Positions 54,015 through 63,079 of a stretch of 64,000 bases of DNA are shown here, piece after piece. Source of the stretch: UBA6265 sp963741795 (GTDB taxonomy: Bacteria > Chloroflexota > Chloroflexia > Thermomicrobiales > UBA6265); NCBI GenBank assembly GCA_963741795.1, contig CAVUJM010000020.1, forward strand, positions 1 to 64,000, read 5' to 3'. The position numbers and the translations under genes were made by a program. Position 1 is the stretch's first letter. Each line of letters starts with the position of its first letter. Under the pieces are notes generated by a model. It saw only the letters and a list, made by a program, of their open reading frames with translations, was not told the origin of the DNA and did not search any database.

Positions 54015-55293
54015 CTACCGCTCGCGCAGGAAGCGGATGATCGACGACTCGTTCTCCCACTCGTCGTCCGGGTAGACCGGCTCCTGCCCGCCCTGCGGCG
54101 CCATCTGCTGGCGACGCGGCTCCGGCTGCTGCTGGCGGCCGTACCCGGGGTCCTGCTGGCGACCCTGCGTCGGCGCGAACTGGTACTGGTCGTAAACGCT
54201 CGGGGCCTCGTCGAAGCCGGTCGCGATCAGGGTGATCATCACCGCATCGCCCAGGCTCTCGTCGATGGAGGTACCGTAGATGATCTCGGCATCCTCGTCG
54301 GCCGCCGCGCGGATAACCTCCGCCGCCTCGCTCGTCTCGAACAGGGTGAGGTTCGAGCTGGCCGAGATGTTGTAGAGCACGCCCTTCGCGCCCTGGATGT
54401 TCATCTCCAGCAGCGGGCTCTCGATCGCCTCGCGTGCGGCACTGACGGTGCGGTCGTTGCCTTCGCCGTAGCCGATCGCCATCAGCGCAGACCCGGCGTC
54501 CTGCATGATCGTCTTCACGTCGGCGAAGTCGAGGTTGATGATGCCCGGCTTGGTGATCAGGTCGGAGATACCGGCGATACCTTGCCGCAGCACGTCGTCC
54601 GCGATCTGGAACGCCTCGGTGACCGTCGTCTTCGGGTCGACCATGTGCAGCAGGCGCTCGTTCGGGATCGTGATCAGCGCGTCAACGACGTCCTTGAGCG
54701 CCGCGACACCCTCCTCCGCGGCGCGACGGCGACGACCGCCCTCGAACTCGAACGGCTTGGTGACAACGGCGACGGTCAACGCCCCGGCCTGCTTGGCCAA
54801 TTGCGCGATCGACGGCGATGCGCCCGTGCCGGTGCCGCCGCCCATGCCCGCCGCGATGAAGACCATGTCGCAGTCGCGCACGACCTCGGCGAGGCTTTCC
54901 GAGCTCTCCTCGGCGGCGCGCTCGCCGACCTCCGGCCGCCCGCCGGCGCCAAGACCCTTGGTCAACTTGTCGCCAATGCGGATCGCAATCGAGGCCTCGC
55001 TGGTCATCAGCGCCTGTGCATCGGTGTTGACGGCGACGAACTCGATGCCATCGACCCCGGAGTTCACCATCCGGTTGATCGCGTTGCCGCCAGCCCCGCC
55101 GACACCGATCACCTTGATCCGCGCGAAGGCGTTGGGCATGATGTCCGACGAGCTCCAGCGCGATCGCCGGCTTCTCGGCAGGAGGAGCCACCGGGCGCTC
55201 ACCCGGCTGCTGGCCATGCCCATGCCCCTGGGGCGCCTGCTGGCCTCGCTGCGCTTGTTGTCCTCGAATCGGATTTTGACCTCGGGATTGCAT
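54015..55293 (-). CDS. ftsZ: Cell division protein FtsZ with Gln/Pro-rich N-terminal extension (one frame break)
   Basis: The GTPase core starts at MPNAFARIKVIGVGGAGGNA (ATG 55139), with the tubulin signature GMGGGTGTGASP, FEFEGGRRRRAAEEG and the T7 loop NLDFADVKTIM. Upstream, in a frame one base away, MQSRGQNPIRGQQAQRGQQ and PVAPPAEKPAIAL read into SSSDIMPNAF once one base near 55155 is dropped, giving a disordered extension of about 50 residues from ATG 55293. The C-terminal linker is Gln/Pro-rich and ends EWENESSIIRFLRER, a basic tail peptide in place of the usual FtsA/ZipA-binding sequence. No ftsA or ftsQ lies beside it. Confidence 0.9.
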
Positions 55294-55513
55294 CGTCCCT
55301 TCACCACCCATAGTTCACAACCGTAGCCGCCTCCCGCGGGAGCGGCCATTCAGCGTTCATCGTGAAAGCAATGCCAGGATGCAGCACCGCGCGAACACCG
55401 GGCGTTCTCTTTCGAAAATTGACCCAAGTGCTGATAATGGCTGAAGTATAGCATGCATGTATGTACAGCCATCGCACGGGTTAACCTGCCCATACGGCAC
55501 GAAAAACCTGCGC

Positions 55514-56629
55514 TTACCGACCCTTCTCGGCATGCCGCTCAAGCGCCAGGCCGATCAGCCTGTCGACCAGCTCCGCCAGCGAAACCCCGCTCGCCGCCCA
55601 CAGCGAGGGGTACATGCTGATCGAGGTAAAACCCGGCATGGTGTTGACCTCGTTGACGTAGATCTGGTCCGACCCGTCCTCGACGAAGAAGTCGACCCGG
55701 GCCAACCCGGCGAGGTCCAGCGCGACGAACGACCGCGCCGCGATCTCCTCCATCTCCCGCTGGATCGCCGGATCGAGCTCGGCCGGAATGATGAGCTCCG
55801 CCGTGTCGTCGATGTACTTGGCGTTGTAGTCGTAGAACTCGCCGCGTGGCCGGATCTCGCCGGCAACCGAGACGACCGGGTCGTCGTTGCCGAGCACGGA
55901 CATCTCCAGTTCGCGCCCGACGATCCCCTTCTCAACCACCAGCCGCCGGTCAAAATGGCTCGCCTCGCGCAGCGCGTCGTGCAGCTCGGCGGCATTGTGC
56001 GCCTTGCTGATCCCCACGCTGGAGCCCATGTTCGCCGGCTTGACGAACATCGGGAAGCCGAACGCCTCCACCAGCCGGGCCTCCACGATCTCCGGCGACC
56101 GCTCCCACTCCGCCCGGAGCACGAGCTGCCACGGGCTCTGCGGGATGCCGGCCTGGGTCAGGATGATCTTGGTCATCGCCTTGTCCATCCCGACCGCCGA
56201 CCCGAGCACACCGCTGCCGACATACGGCAACCCGGCAAGCTCCAGCATGCCCTGGATCGTGCCGTCCTCCCCCATCGGGCCATGCAGCACCGGGAAGAAG
56301 ACATCGACATCGACCGACGCCGCGACCGGCATCAGCGCATCCGCGCCGACCACCGGCTGGATGTGCCGCTCGCTCGTCGGCTCCGCCTTCTGCTCGCCCT
56401 CGCCGAGATGGAACATCGGCGACTTGTCGACGAGCTGCGTCATCGGGTCGTCCCCGGTGATCCAGCGCCCCTCGCGCGTGATCCCCAGGGGCACCACCTC
56501 ATACCTCGCCGGGTCGAGCGCGCCGATCACGGTCTGAGCCGAGCGCAGCGACACATCGTGCTCGTCGGAGCGGCCGCCGAACACAACCGCGACGCGAATC
56601 TTCCGGTTCTGGGGATCAGGTGCTGTCAT
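55514..56629 (-). CDS. ddl: D-alanine-D-alanine ligase
   Basis: This 371-residue ATP-grasp enzyme has KIRVAVVFGGRSDEHDVSLRSA in two parts, FPVLHGPMGEDGTIQGMLEL, GVLGSAVGMDKAMTKIIL, MFVKPANMGSSVGISKA, EFYDYNAKYID and INVNEVN-type EVNTMPGFTSISMYP. It joins two D-Ala for peptidoglycan. It is of the long Ddl form with an extra insert near residues 75-115. ATG at 56629 opens MTAPDPQNRKIRV. It follows murB across a 120-base gap containing a perfect inverted repeat and precedes ftsZ. Confidence 0.93.
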   Translation of the reverse strand: MTAPDPQNRKIRVAVVFGGRSDEHDVSLRSAQTVIGALDPARYEVVPLGITREGRWITGDDPMTQLVDKSPMFHLGEGEQKAEPTSERHIQPVVGADALMPVAASVDVDVFFPVLHGPMGEDGTIQGMLELAGLPYVGSGVLGSAVGMDKAMTKIILTQAGIPQSPWQLVLRAEWERSPEIVEARLVEAFGFPMFVKPANMGSSVGISKAHNAAELHDALREASHFDRRLVVEKGIVGRELEMSVLGNDDPVVSVAGEIRPRGEFYDYNAKYIDDTAELIIPAELDPAIQREMEEIAARSFVALDLAGLARVDFFVEDGSDQIYVNEVNTMPGFTSISMYPSLWAASGVSLAELVDRLIGLALERHAEKGR

Positions 56630-56679
56630 AGGGATGCCTCTGGATAATCGTCGCGCCGCCGGCTGCGGCATTCCTTCAT

Positions 56680-56742
56680 GTAGGGGAGGACCTTGTGTCC
56701 TCCCGGGTGCGGGCAAAGGGAGGACACAAGGTCCTCCCCTAC
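56680..56742. repeat. Perfect 25-base inverted repeat between murB and ddl
   Basis: Arms 56680-56704 and 56718-56742 are exact complements of 25 bases around a 13-base loop; the arm core is GTAGGGGAGGACCTTGTGTC. It begins eight bases downstream of the murB stop (minus direction). The GTAGGGG/CCCCTAC ends recall the dispersed repeat family but the core differs. It may be a mobile palindromic element or an attenuator. Confidence 0.75.
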
Positions 56743-56749
56743 AGACCGG

Positions 56750-57705
56750 TCAGCCCCCGATGAACTCGATCTCGGGCCGGAGCTCGACGCCGAATCGCTC
56801 GCGCACCGTCTCGCGCACGAGTTCGACCAGCTCGCGGGCCTCCGCGGCCGATCCCGCCCCCGGTGTTCATCATCCAGTTCGCGTGCTTCGGCGAAAGCTG
56901 CATCGCGCCGACCTGATGGCCTTTCAGCCCGGCCTCCTCGATCAGTCGCGCAGCGAAGTCGCCCTCAGGGTTGGCAAAGAGCGATCCTGAGCAGGCGCCG
57001 GTCGGCTGCGTCCGGCGCCGGAACTCGGCGTGCTCGTCCGCGCGCAGGATCAGCTCAGCGCGGTCGCCCTTCGGCAAGCGGATCACCGCACGCAGCACGG
57101 TCCACGGTCGCGGACGCGGCGCGCCCTTGATCCGCGTCATGCGATACGACGGCTGGAGCCATGCAGACATCGTGCCGAGATCACCTCGCCTGAAGCTTCT
57201 AGGATGTCGAGCGCGACGAGATGGTCCTTCATCTCCGTGCCGTGGGCGCCGGCGTTGTTCACCGTCGCGCCCCCGACTTGCCCCGGCAGCCCGACTGCCC
57301 AGTCCATGCCCGCCCAGCCTTGCTCGGCGGCATGGCGCCCGAGCCAGCTCAGCGGCGCCTGCGCGCCGACGGTGAGTAGCACGCTATCGCCCTCGTCCTC
57401 GACCTCGAGCAGCGACGCCGGCGCGCTCGCCAGGCGTCCGCGCCACGATCACGAGACCGCGGATGCCTGCGTCATCGACGAGCAGGTTGCTGCCGCCGCC
57501 GATCACCGTGACCGGCATGTCCCTCCGCACCCGCCCAGCGCAGGGCGTGCGCGAGGTCATCCGCCGTCCCGGCGCGGACCAGATAGTCCGCCGGGCCGCC
57601 GATCCGCATCGTCGTGTACAACGACATCGCGGCTGCCTGCATGACCTTCAGATGCGGCGCGTCCGGAATCGTCACGTCGGCCTGCTTCGGTGGCCGCGCG
57701 CTCAT
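56750..57705 (-). CDS. murB: UDP-N-acetylenolpyruvoylglucosamine reductase (four frame breaks)
   Basis: Segments in order: MSARPPKQADVTIPDAPH, YTTMRIGGPADYLVRAGT, then MPVTVIGGGSNLLVDDAG (FAD-binding), RLASAPASLLEVEDEGDS, VLLTVGAQAPLSWLGRHAAE, GLPGQVGGATVNNAGAHG, MSAWLQPSYRMTRIKG, GACSGSLFANPEGDFAARLI (catalytic Ser) and LRPEIEFIGG. Each of four junctions (near 57515, 57435, 57180 and 56855) is repaired by dropping one base. It reduces enolpyruvyl-UDP-GlcNAc to UDP-MurNAc with NADPH. Type I/II assignment is uncertain. The start overlaps the murC stop. As an essential enzyme it is unlikely to be a true pseudogene. Confidence 0.85.
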
Positions 57706-59141
57706 CAGCGGCCGCTTGCGCTCGGTTGTCTGCTGGTGCGGAAGTCGCACCCTGGATCAGCAGCGGCCCGACCTGCGTCACCGATCCCGCGCCGATCGTC
57801 ATCACGACGTCGCCGGGTTGCAGCAACGCGCGGGTCTTCTCCGCGGCGTCCGCCGGGTCGGTCGCCATCGTCACCGGCTTCCGGATAAGGCTCGCCATGT
57901 GCGCCGAAGAGATGTGGTGCTCATTGACCTCGCCGACGCCGTAAATCTCCATCAGCACAACGACGTCAGCCAACTCCAGGGCGCTCGCGAACTCCTTCAT
58001 CAACGCGTGGGTGCGCGAATAGGTGTGCGGCTGGTGCACGGCGACGATGCGCCGGCCCGGGTAGGCATCCCGCGCGGCGCTCAGGACGGCGGTCACCTCT
58101 TCCGGGTGGTGCGCGTAGTCGTCGATCACGTCCGCGCCGTTCACGGTTCCCTTGTGCTCGAAACGGCGCCCGATGCCCTTGTACGTGCCGAGCGCCGCGA
58201 TCGCGCGATCGACCGGCATCCCAAGCGCGACGAGCGCGGCCAACGCAGCCACGGCGTTGCGCGCATTGTGGCGGCCAGGGACAGCCAGCGGCAGGTCATG
58301 CCGCGTGCCGGAGGGATCGGTCACCGTCCACCGGCCCTCGCGGCCGTCCAGCGTCCAGTCCCAACCCGCCGTTCTCGCCGAACGTGCGGATCGTCAGGTC
58401 ATCGCGTCCAAGCTCGCGCACGCGGTCGAGCACCCGGCTCGCGCCCTCGTCGTCCCCGGCGATCACCAGATGGCCGTTGGGCTTGATCTGCGCGGCGAAG
58501 TCGACGAACGCCTGGTCGTAGTCGTCCTGGTCGTCGTAGATGTCGGGATGATCGAACGCCACCGAGGTGATGATCGCGACGTTCGGGAAGAGGCCGAGGA
58601 AGGAGCGGTCGAACTCGTCCGCCTCGACCACCATGTGCGGCCCCTCGCCGGGTTCGGCGTTCGTGCCGGTCGCGGCGACGATCGCGCCGACGGCGAAGGT
58701 CGGGTCCTGCCCCAGCTCGCGCAGCGCCACGGAGAGCATGCCCGAGGTGGTCGACTTGCCGTGCGACCCGGCGACGGCGACCGACACCTTCTCGTTGGCG
58801 ATGATCCCGAGCAGGTCCGCCCGGCGGATAATGCGCGCGCCGGCGGCCTCGGCGGCGTCCAGCTCAATCTTCGCGTTCGCCAACGCCCGCTTGTTCGTCA
58901 CGACCATGTCGGCGAGGCTCGCAAAGGTCGGATCGTGATGCCCGATCACGACCGGGATGCCCATCTCGCGCAGCGACAGCACCTGCGCCGACTCGACGGC
59001 GTCCGAGCCGGTCACCTTGTGCCCCCACATCGTGAGGATCCGCGCCAGCGCGCTCATCCCGATCCCGCCGATGCCAATGAAGTGGAACGTCGCGGGCGGT
59101 GCCGGCAGCGACTCGGCGTGCGTCTGGTCGTGATCAACCAT
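57705..59141 (-). CDS. murC: UDP-N-acetylmuramate-L-alanine ligase (frame breaks)
   Basis: The protein starts MVDHDQTHAESLPAPPATFHFIGIGGIGMSA in two parts, with VTGSDAVESAQVL and ATP loop VAVAGSHGKSTTSGML, VVEADEFDRSF and AFDHPDIYDDQ. Near 58367 one extra base breaks the frame; the corrected join reads GGWDWTLDGREGRW. Then come PLAVPGRHNARNAVAALA, IDDYAHHPEEVTAVL and HQPHTYSRTHALM. A second break near 57750 is inferred because the C-terminal frame otherwise runs into murB; the alternative frame stops at a TGA overlapping the murB ATG. It adds L-Ala to UDP-MurNAc. Confidence 0.88.
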
Positions 59142-60581
59142 CTATCGGTCCCCTGATGCCGCGCCGGCGGCACGCGTCTGGTAGGCGGCCACGGCGGCCT
59201 TGAATTGCTCCCCGCGGTCAAACTCATTGCGGAAGATGCCGAAGCTGGCGCAACCCGGCGTCAACGTGACGATGTCGCCAGGCTGCACGCCGTCGACCGC
59301 CGCCGCGAACACGTCCGGCATGCTCTCGAACGGGCCGGCATAGGGCACGCCCCGCTCCTCCAGCAACGCCTGCAGGTTCGGCGTGGCGGTCCCGCCGAGC
59401 AGGAATACCTGCGGCCGGCAACGCGCGATCTCGTCGGCAAACGGTGTCAGGTCGGTCCGCTTGTCCGCGCCCCCGGCGATCAGCCGCACCTCCCGCGCGC
59501 GCTGGTGCAGCAGGCGCAGCCCGCCGACCGCCGCGGCCGGAGCCGTCGCCGACGTGTCATTGACGAAGAGGACCCCATCGACGGTGGCGACCTCCTCCAT
59601 CCGGTTCGGCACGCCCGCAAAGGCGCGCATGCCGTGCTCGATGGCGGACAGCGGCGCACCATAGGCCCACGCAGCCGCGAACGCCGCCAGCGCGTTGCCG
59701 GTGCCGGCTTCGCCGCTAAGCTGAAGCTGCGTCGGCCGCTGGATGCGGGCCTCCTTGCCGTCCCAGCGCACGACGAGCTCGTCGCCGGAAAGCCACGCGC
59801 CATCGGTTCCCGGGTCCTCCAGACCGAACGGCATCAGGCGCGCCTCCGTCACCTCGACGATCTTCCGCGCCTCGACGTCATCGTTGTTGTACACGACGAC
59901 GCCGCCGTCAGGGACATGCGTCCCGATCGTACGCTTCGTGTCGGCGTAGTCGTCGAACGAGTCATAGGCGTCGAGATGGTCCGGCGAGATGTTGGTCAGC
60001 ACGGCGACGTGCGGCCCGAGGCCGTGCTCGTCCATCGCCTCCAGCTGCCACGACGAGAGCTCGATCACCACCGGTTGCTCCGGCAGGATATCGTCCACCA
60101 TCGCCAGCGCGGATATCCCCATGTTCCCGGCCAGCACCGCGTCCGGGTTCCAGGCGCGCATGATCTCGCCGCAAAGCGTCGAGACGCTCGTCTTGCCCTT
60201 CGTGCCGGTTATGCCGAGGATCGGCGCGCGACAGGCCCGGAAGAAGAGTGACATCTCCATCTCGATACGCACGCCGGATCCGCGAGCGAGCGCCAGATAC
60301 GGCGAGTTCCGCCGCACGCCGGGGTTCCGGATCACGACGTCCGCATTCTCCCGGGTAAAGTCGGCCTCGTCGTGCCCGCCCAGATGAAACGTGATGGGCA
60401 GATCGCTCAAGAGGTCCAGCGACGTCTGGAGCTGCTCGGCCGGACGCATGTCCGTCACGGTGACGACGCCGCCATGACGCGCGAGGTACCGCGCGACACC
60501 GACGCCGCCCCCCAGCACGCCGAGCCCCATCACCGTGTATCGCGTCCCTCGGATCCCCTCGTCCATCCCCTGGTCCTTCAT
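59142..60581 (-). CDS. murD: UDP-N-acetylmuramoylalanine-D-glutamate ligase
   Basis: This has 479 residues: YTVMGLGVLGGGVGVARYLA (UDP-binding Rossmann), VTVTDMRPAEQL, ADVVIRNPGVRRNSPYL, ATP loop ILGITGTKGKTSVSTL, VIELSSWQLEAM, LTNISPDHLDAYDSFDDYAD, LAAFAAAWAYGAPL and VLFVNDTSATAPAA. It adds D-Glu to UDP-MurNAc-L-Ala. ATG at 60581 is two bases after the mraY stop. The stop abuts the murC start. The frame extends further upstream through mraY without a real start. Confidence 0.94.
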   Translation of the reverse strand: MKDQGMDEGIRGTRYTVMGLGVLGGGVGVARYLARHGGVVTVTDMRPAEQLQTSLDLLSDLPITFHLGGHDEADFTRENADVVIRNPGVRRNSPYLALARGSGVRIEMEMSLFFRACRAPILGITGTKGKTSVSTLCGEIMRAWNPDAVLAGNMGISALAMVDDILPEQPVVIELSSWQLEAMDEHGLGPHVAVLTNISPDHLDAYDSFDDYADTKRTIGTHVPDGGVVVYNNDDVEARKIVEVTEARLMPFGLEDPGTDGAWLSGDELVVRWDGKEARIQRPTQLQLSGEAGTGNALAAFAAAWAYGAPLSAIEHGMRAFAGVPNRMEEVATVDGVLFVNDTSATAPAAAVGGLRLLHQRAREVRLIAGGADKRTDLTPFADEIARCRPQVFLLGGTATPNLQALLEERGVPYAGPFESMPDVFAAAVDGVQPGDIVTLTPGCASFGIFRNEFDRGEQFKAAVAAYQTRAAGAASGDR

Positions 60582-60583
60582 CG

Positions 60584-61618
60584 CTACAGAAGTGCAAACG
60601 CGACGCCGACAAGGCCGAGCATCATGCCGACAAGCCAGAAGCGGAGGGCTATCTGCGTCTCTGACCACCCGATCTGCTCGAAATGGTGATGCAACGGTGT
60701 CATCCGGAACACCCGCCTGCCGCCGGTCAGCTTGAAGAACGTCACCTGGATCATCACCGACAGCGTCTCGGCCACGAACACGCCACCGACGATCGGCAGG
60801 AGCAACCATTGGCCGGTCATGAACGCCGCAACGGTGAGGGAGGCACCTAACGCGAGCGACCCGGCATCACCCATGAACACCTGGGCCGGGTTCGCATTGA
60901 ACCAGAGGAAGCCCATCAGCGAGCCGACCATGATGAAGGAAAAGGTGACGACGCCAAGCTGCCCCTGGAGGTAGGCGATGATGCCGTACGCCACAAAGGC
61001 GACCGCCGCCGTGCCTGCCGCGAGCGTATCCAACCCATCGGCGAGGTTCACCGCATTGGCCATCGCCACGATGGCGAACGCGGCGATCGGCACATAGATC
61101 CAGCCAATATCGTACCGGCCGATGAACGGGATATAGATATGCGTCAGCCCGAGACCGTACGGATCCGGAAGGTGCAGCACCAGCGCCGCGGCGAGACCGA
61201 TCAGGATGAGCCAGAACATCTTCATCTTGCCGGACATGCCGCCCTGCTTGCCGCCGACGAGGCTCATCGCGTCATCGAAGCCGCCGAGCAGGCCTGTCGC
61301 GGTGAGCACCGCGGTCGGCAGGAGCATGGAGAGGCGGCCAACGGTGTTGAAGACCAGCGTGAGCACGACGACGGTGAGAATCACCATGATGCCGCCCATC
61401 GTCGGGGTGCCGGCCTTGCCGAAATGCTGCTCGAGCTCGAGCCGGATCTTTTTGCCGACCTTGCGCTGCCGCAGGTAGGTGATCACCGGACGGCCGATAA
61501 CAACCGTGACAAGGAAGGCGAGCGACGCGAGGGCAAGCGAGACGGCCATGTTCTCGTTGCCGTCGTGCGGCATGATTGAGTCGACCGCCACGGGGAAGAG
61601 GGACACGAATGGGTTCAT
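60584..61618 (-). CDS. mraY: Phospho-N-acetylmuramoyl-pentapeptide-transferase
   Basis: This 344-residue polytopic membrane enzyme has about ten helices. HFGKAGTPTMGGIMVIL, LLGGFDDAMSLVGGKQGGMSG, AMANAVNLADGLDTLAAG, NANPAQVFMGDAGSLALGA and MTPLHHHFEQIGWSETQI are the MraY signatures, with the catalytic Asp residues in DDA and DGLD. It makes lipid I from UDP-MurNAc-pentapeptide and undecaprenyl phosphate. Its ATG overlaps the murF stop (ATGA). It is followed immediately by murD. Confidence 0.95.
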   Translation of the reverse strand: MNPFVSLFPVAVDSIMPHDGNENMAVSLALASLAFLVTVVIGRPVITYLRQRKVGKKIRLELEQHFGKAGTPTMGGIMVILTVVVLTLVFNTVGRLSMLLPTAVLTATGLLGGFDDAMSLVGGKQGGMSGKMKMFWLILIGLAAALVLHLPDPYGLGLTHIYIPFIGRYDIGWIYVPIAAFAIVAMANAVNLADGLDTLAAGTAAVAFVAYGIIAYLQGQLGVVTFSFIMVGSLMGFLWFNANPAQVFMGDAGSLALGASLTVAAFMTGQWLLLPIVGGVFVAETLSVMIQVTFFKLTGGRRVFRMTPLHHHFEQIGWSETQIALRFWLVGMMLGLVGVAFALL

Positions 61619-63045
61619 GCGTTGCCCTTCCCGGTCGTGATGCTCGCATCCGGCCGGATCTCGGCAACAATGGTGTCCATGTGGAGCCCGTTCGCACCCT
61701 TCAGAAGGACGACATCACCCTCCCGCAGCTCCTTGCGCAGGAAGTCGGTCATTTCCTCCCGCTCGTCGAGACGGAACTGGCGGACCGTCAGCGGACGGTC
61801 CGGAGGTCGACTGATGCTGCGGGCCTCCTCGACGGTGAAGTGCGTCAGGTCGCCGAAGGTGACGAGCACGTCTACGACGTCACCAGCGCGGCCACCCACG
61901 ACGCGGTGCCCTTCTTCTTCGTGCGTCCCCAGCTCGCGCATGTCGCCGAGCACAGCGATTTTCCGCTTCGCCGGCAGCTCCGCCAGCAGCCCGAGTGCCG
62001 CGAGCACCGATGGCGTGCTGGCGTTGTAGGTGTCGTCGATAAGCTGGGAACCATTCGGGCCTGGCACGAAGAGCAAGCGCACCTGCACCTTCGGATCGCG
62101 GAGCCCAACGATCATCTCCGAGATGTGCATCCCGAAGCCGTGCCCCACCGCGATCGCGACGATCGCGATCTGGAGTCCCGGCCCGCCGACGAACGGCACG
62201 CGCAGGAAGGTCTCCTCGCCGTCGATCCGCACCCAGAACGAGGTGCCCTTCAGCCCCTCGCTCGCCGCGTCATAGGCCTGGATATCGGCCGGATCATGCA
62301 CGCCGTAGGTGATCACCGGCGCCTTCGCGACCGTCGCCATCGCCCGCACGCGCGGGTCATCGTGGTTCAGGACGACGAACCCGTCAGCGGGAATCGCCTC
62401 GACCAGCTCCTGCTTCGTCTTGGCGATGTTCTCAAGCGTGCCCATGCGCTCGAGATGCACCGGGTAGATATTGGTCACCACGCCGACGTTCGGCTTCGCG
62501 ATCTCGCTGAGCAGTGTCAGCTCGCCGAACGCGTAGGCGCCGCCCATCTCCAGCACCATGATCTCGGCGTCCTCCGGGCAGTCGAGGATGGAGAGCGGCA
62601 GGCCGATCTCGTTGTTAAAGTTGCCCGGGCTGCGGAAGACCTTGAACTTCTGGCTCAGGACGGCGGCGATCGACTCCTTCGCGCTCGTCTTTCCGACGCT
62701 GCCGGTGATGCCGATCACCTTCACGTTCAGGCGCTCGCGCCGCCACTTCGCCCATCGCTGGAGTGCTTTCACCGGCTCATCGACCAGGATCAGCGGCGTC
62801 GTGATCTCCGGATGCGAGGCCGCCCACTCGCGCGACACGATCGCCGTCGCCGCGCCACGTTCCAGCGCGGCCGCCACGTAGTCGTGGCCGTCGAGGTTCT
62901 CGCCCTTCACGGCGAGGAACACGTCACCCGGCTCGATCCGCCGCGAGTCGCGCTCCAGTCGGAGGAAGACCGTCTGGTCCTCGACCGGTCGCGAAAGCTC
63001 GCCTCCGGTCCCCGCGAGGACATCGCGCAACTGGTATCGTCTCAT
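61615..63045 (-). CDS. murF: UDP-N-acetylmuramoyl-tripeptide-D-alanyl-D-alanine ligase
   Basis: A 476-residue Mur ligase: RRIEPGDVFLAVKGENLDGHD (substrate domain), VIGITGSVGKTSAKESIAAV (ATP loop), FRSPGNFNNEIGLPLSIL, MVLEMGGAYAFGELTLL, NIYPVHLERMGTLENIAK and LIDDTYNASTPSVLAAL. The GNFNNEIGLP signature is specific for MurF. It adds D-Ala-D-Ala to the UDP-MurNAc tripeptide. It starts only 34 bases after rsmH, so ftsL, ftsI and murE, which usually separate the two, are missing here. Confidence 0.95.
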   Translation of the reverse strand: MRRYQLRDVLAGTGGELSRPVEDQTVFLRLERDSRRIEPGDVFLAVKGENLDGHDYVAAALERGAATAIVSREWAASHPEITTPLILVDEPVKALQRWAKWRRERLNVKVIGITGSVGKTSAKESIAAVLSQKFKVFRSPGNFNNEIGLPLSILDCPEDAEIMVLEMGGAYAFGELTLLSEIAKPNVGVVTNIYPVHLERMGTLENIAKTKQELVEAIPADGFVVLNHDDPRVRAMATVAKAPVITYGVHDPADIQAYDAASEGLKGTSFWVRIDGEETFLRVPFVGGPGLQIAIVAIAVGHGFGMHISEMIVGLRDPKVQVRLLFVPGPNGSQLIDDTYNASTPSVLAALGLLAELPAKRKIAVLGDMRELGTHEEEGHRVVGGRAGDVVDVLVTFGDLTHFTVEEARSISRPPDRPLTVRQFRLDEREEMTDFLRKELREGDVVLLKGANGLHMDTIVAEIRPDASITTGKGNA

Positions 63046-63079
63046 CTCGTCCGTCCCGTTGTTGTCATCGTGGCTGCTG

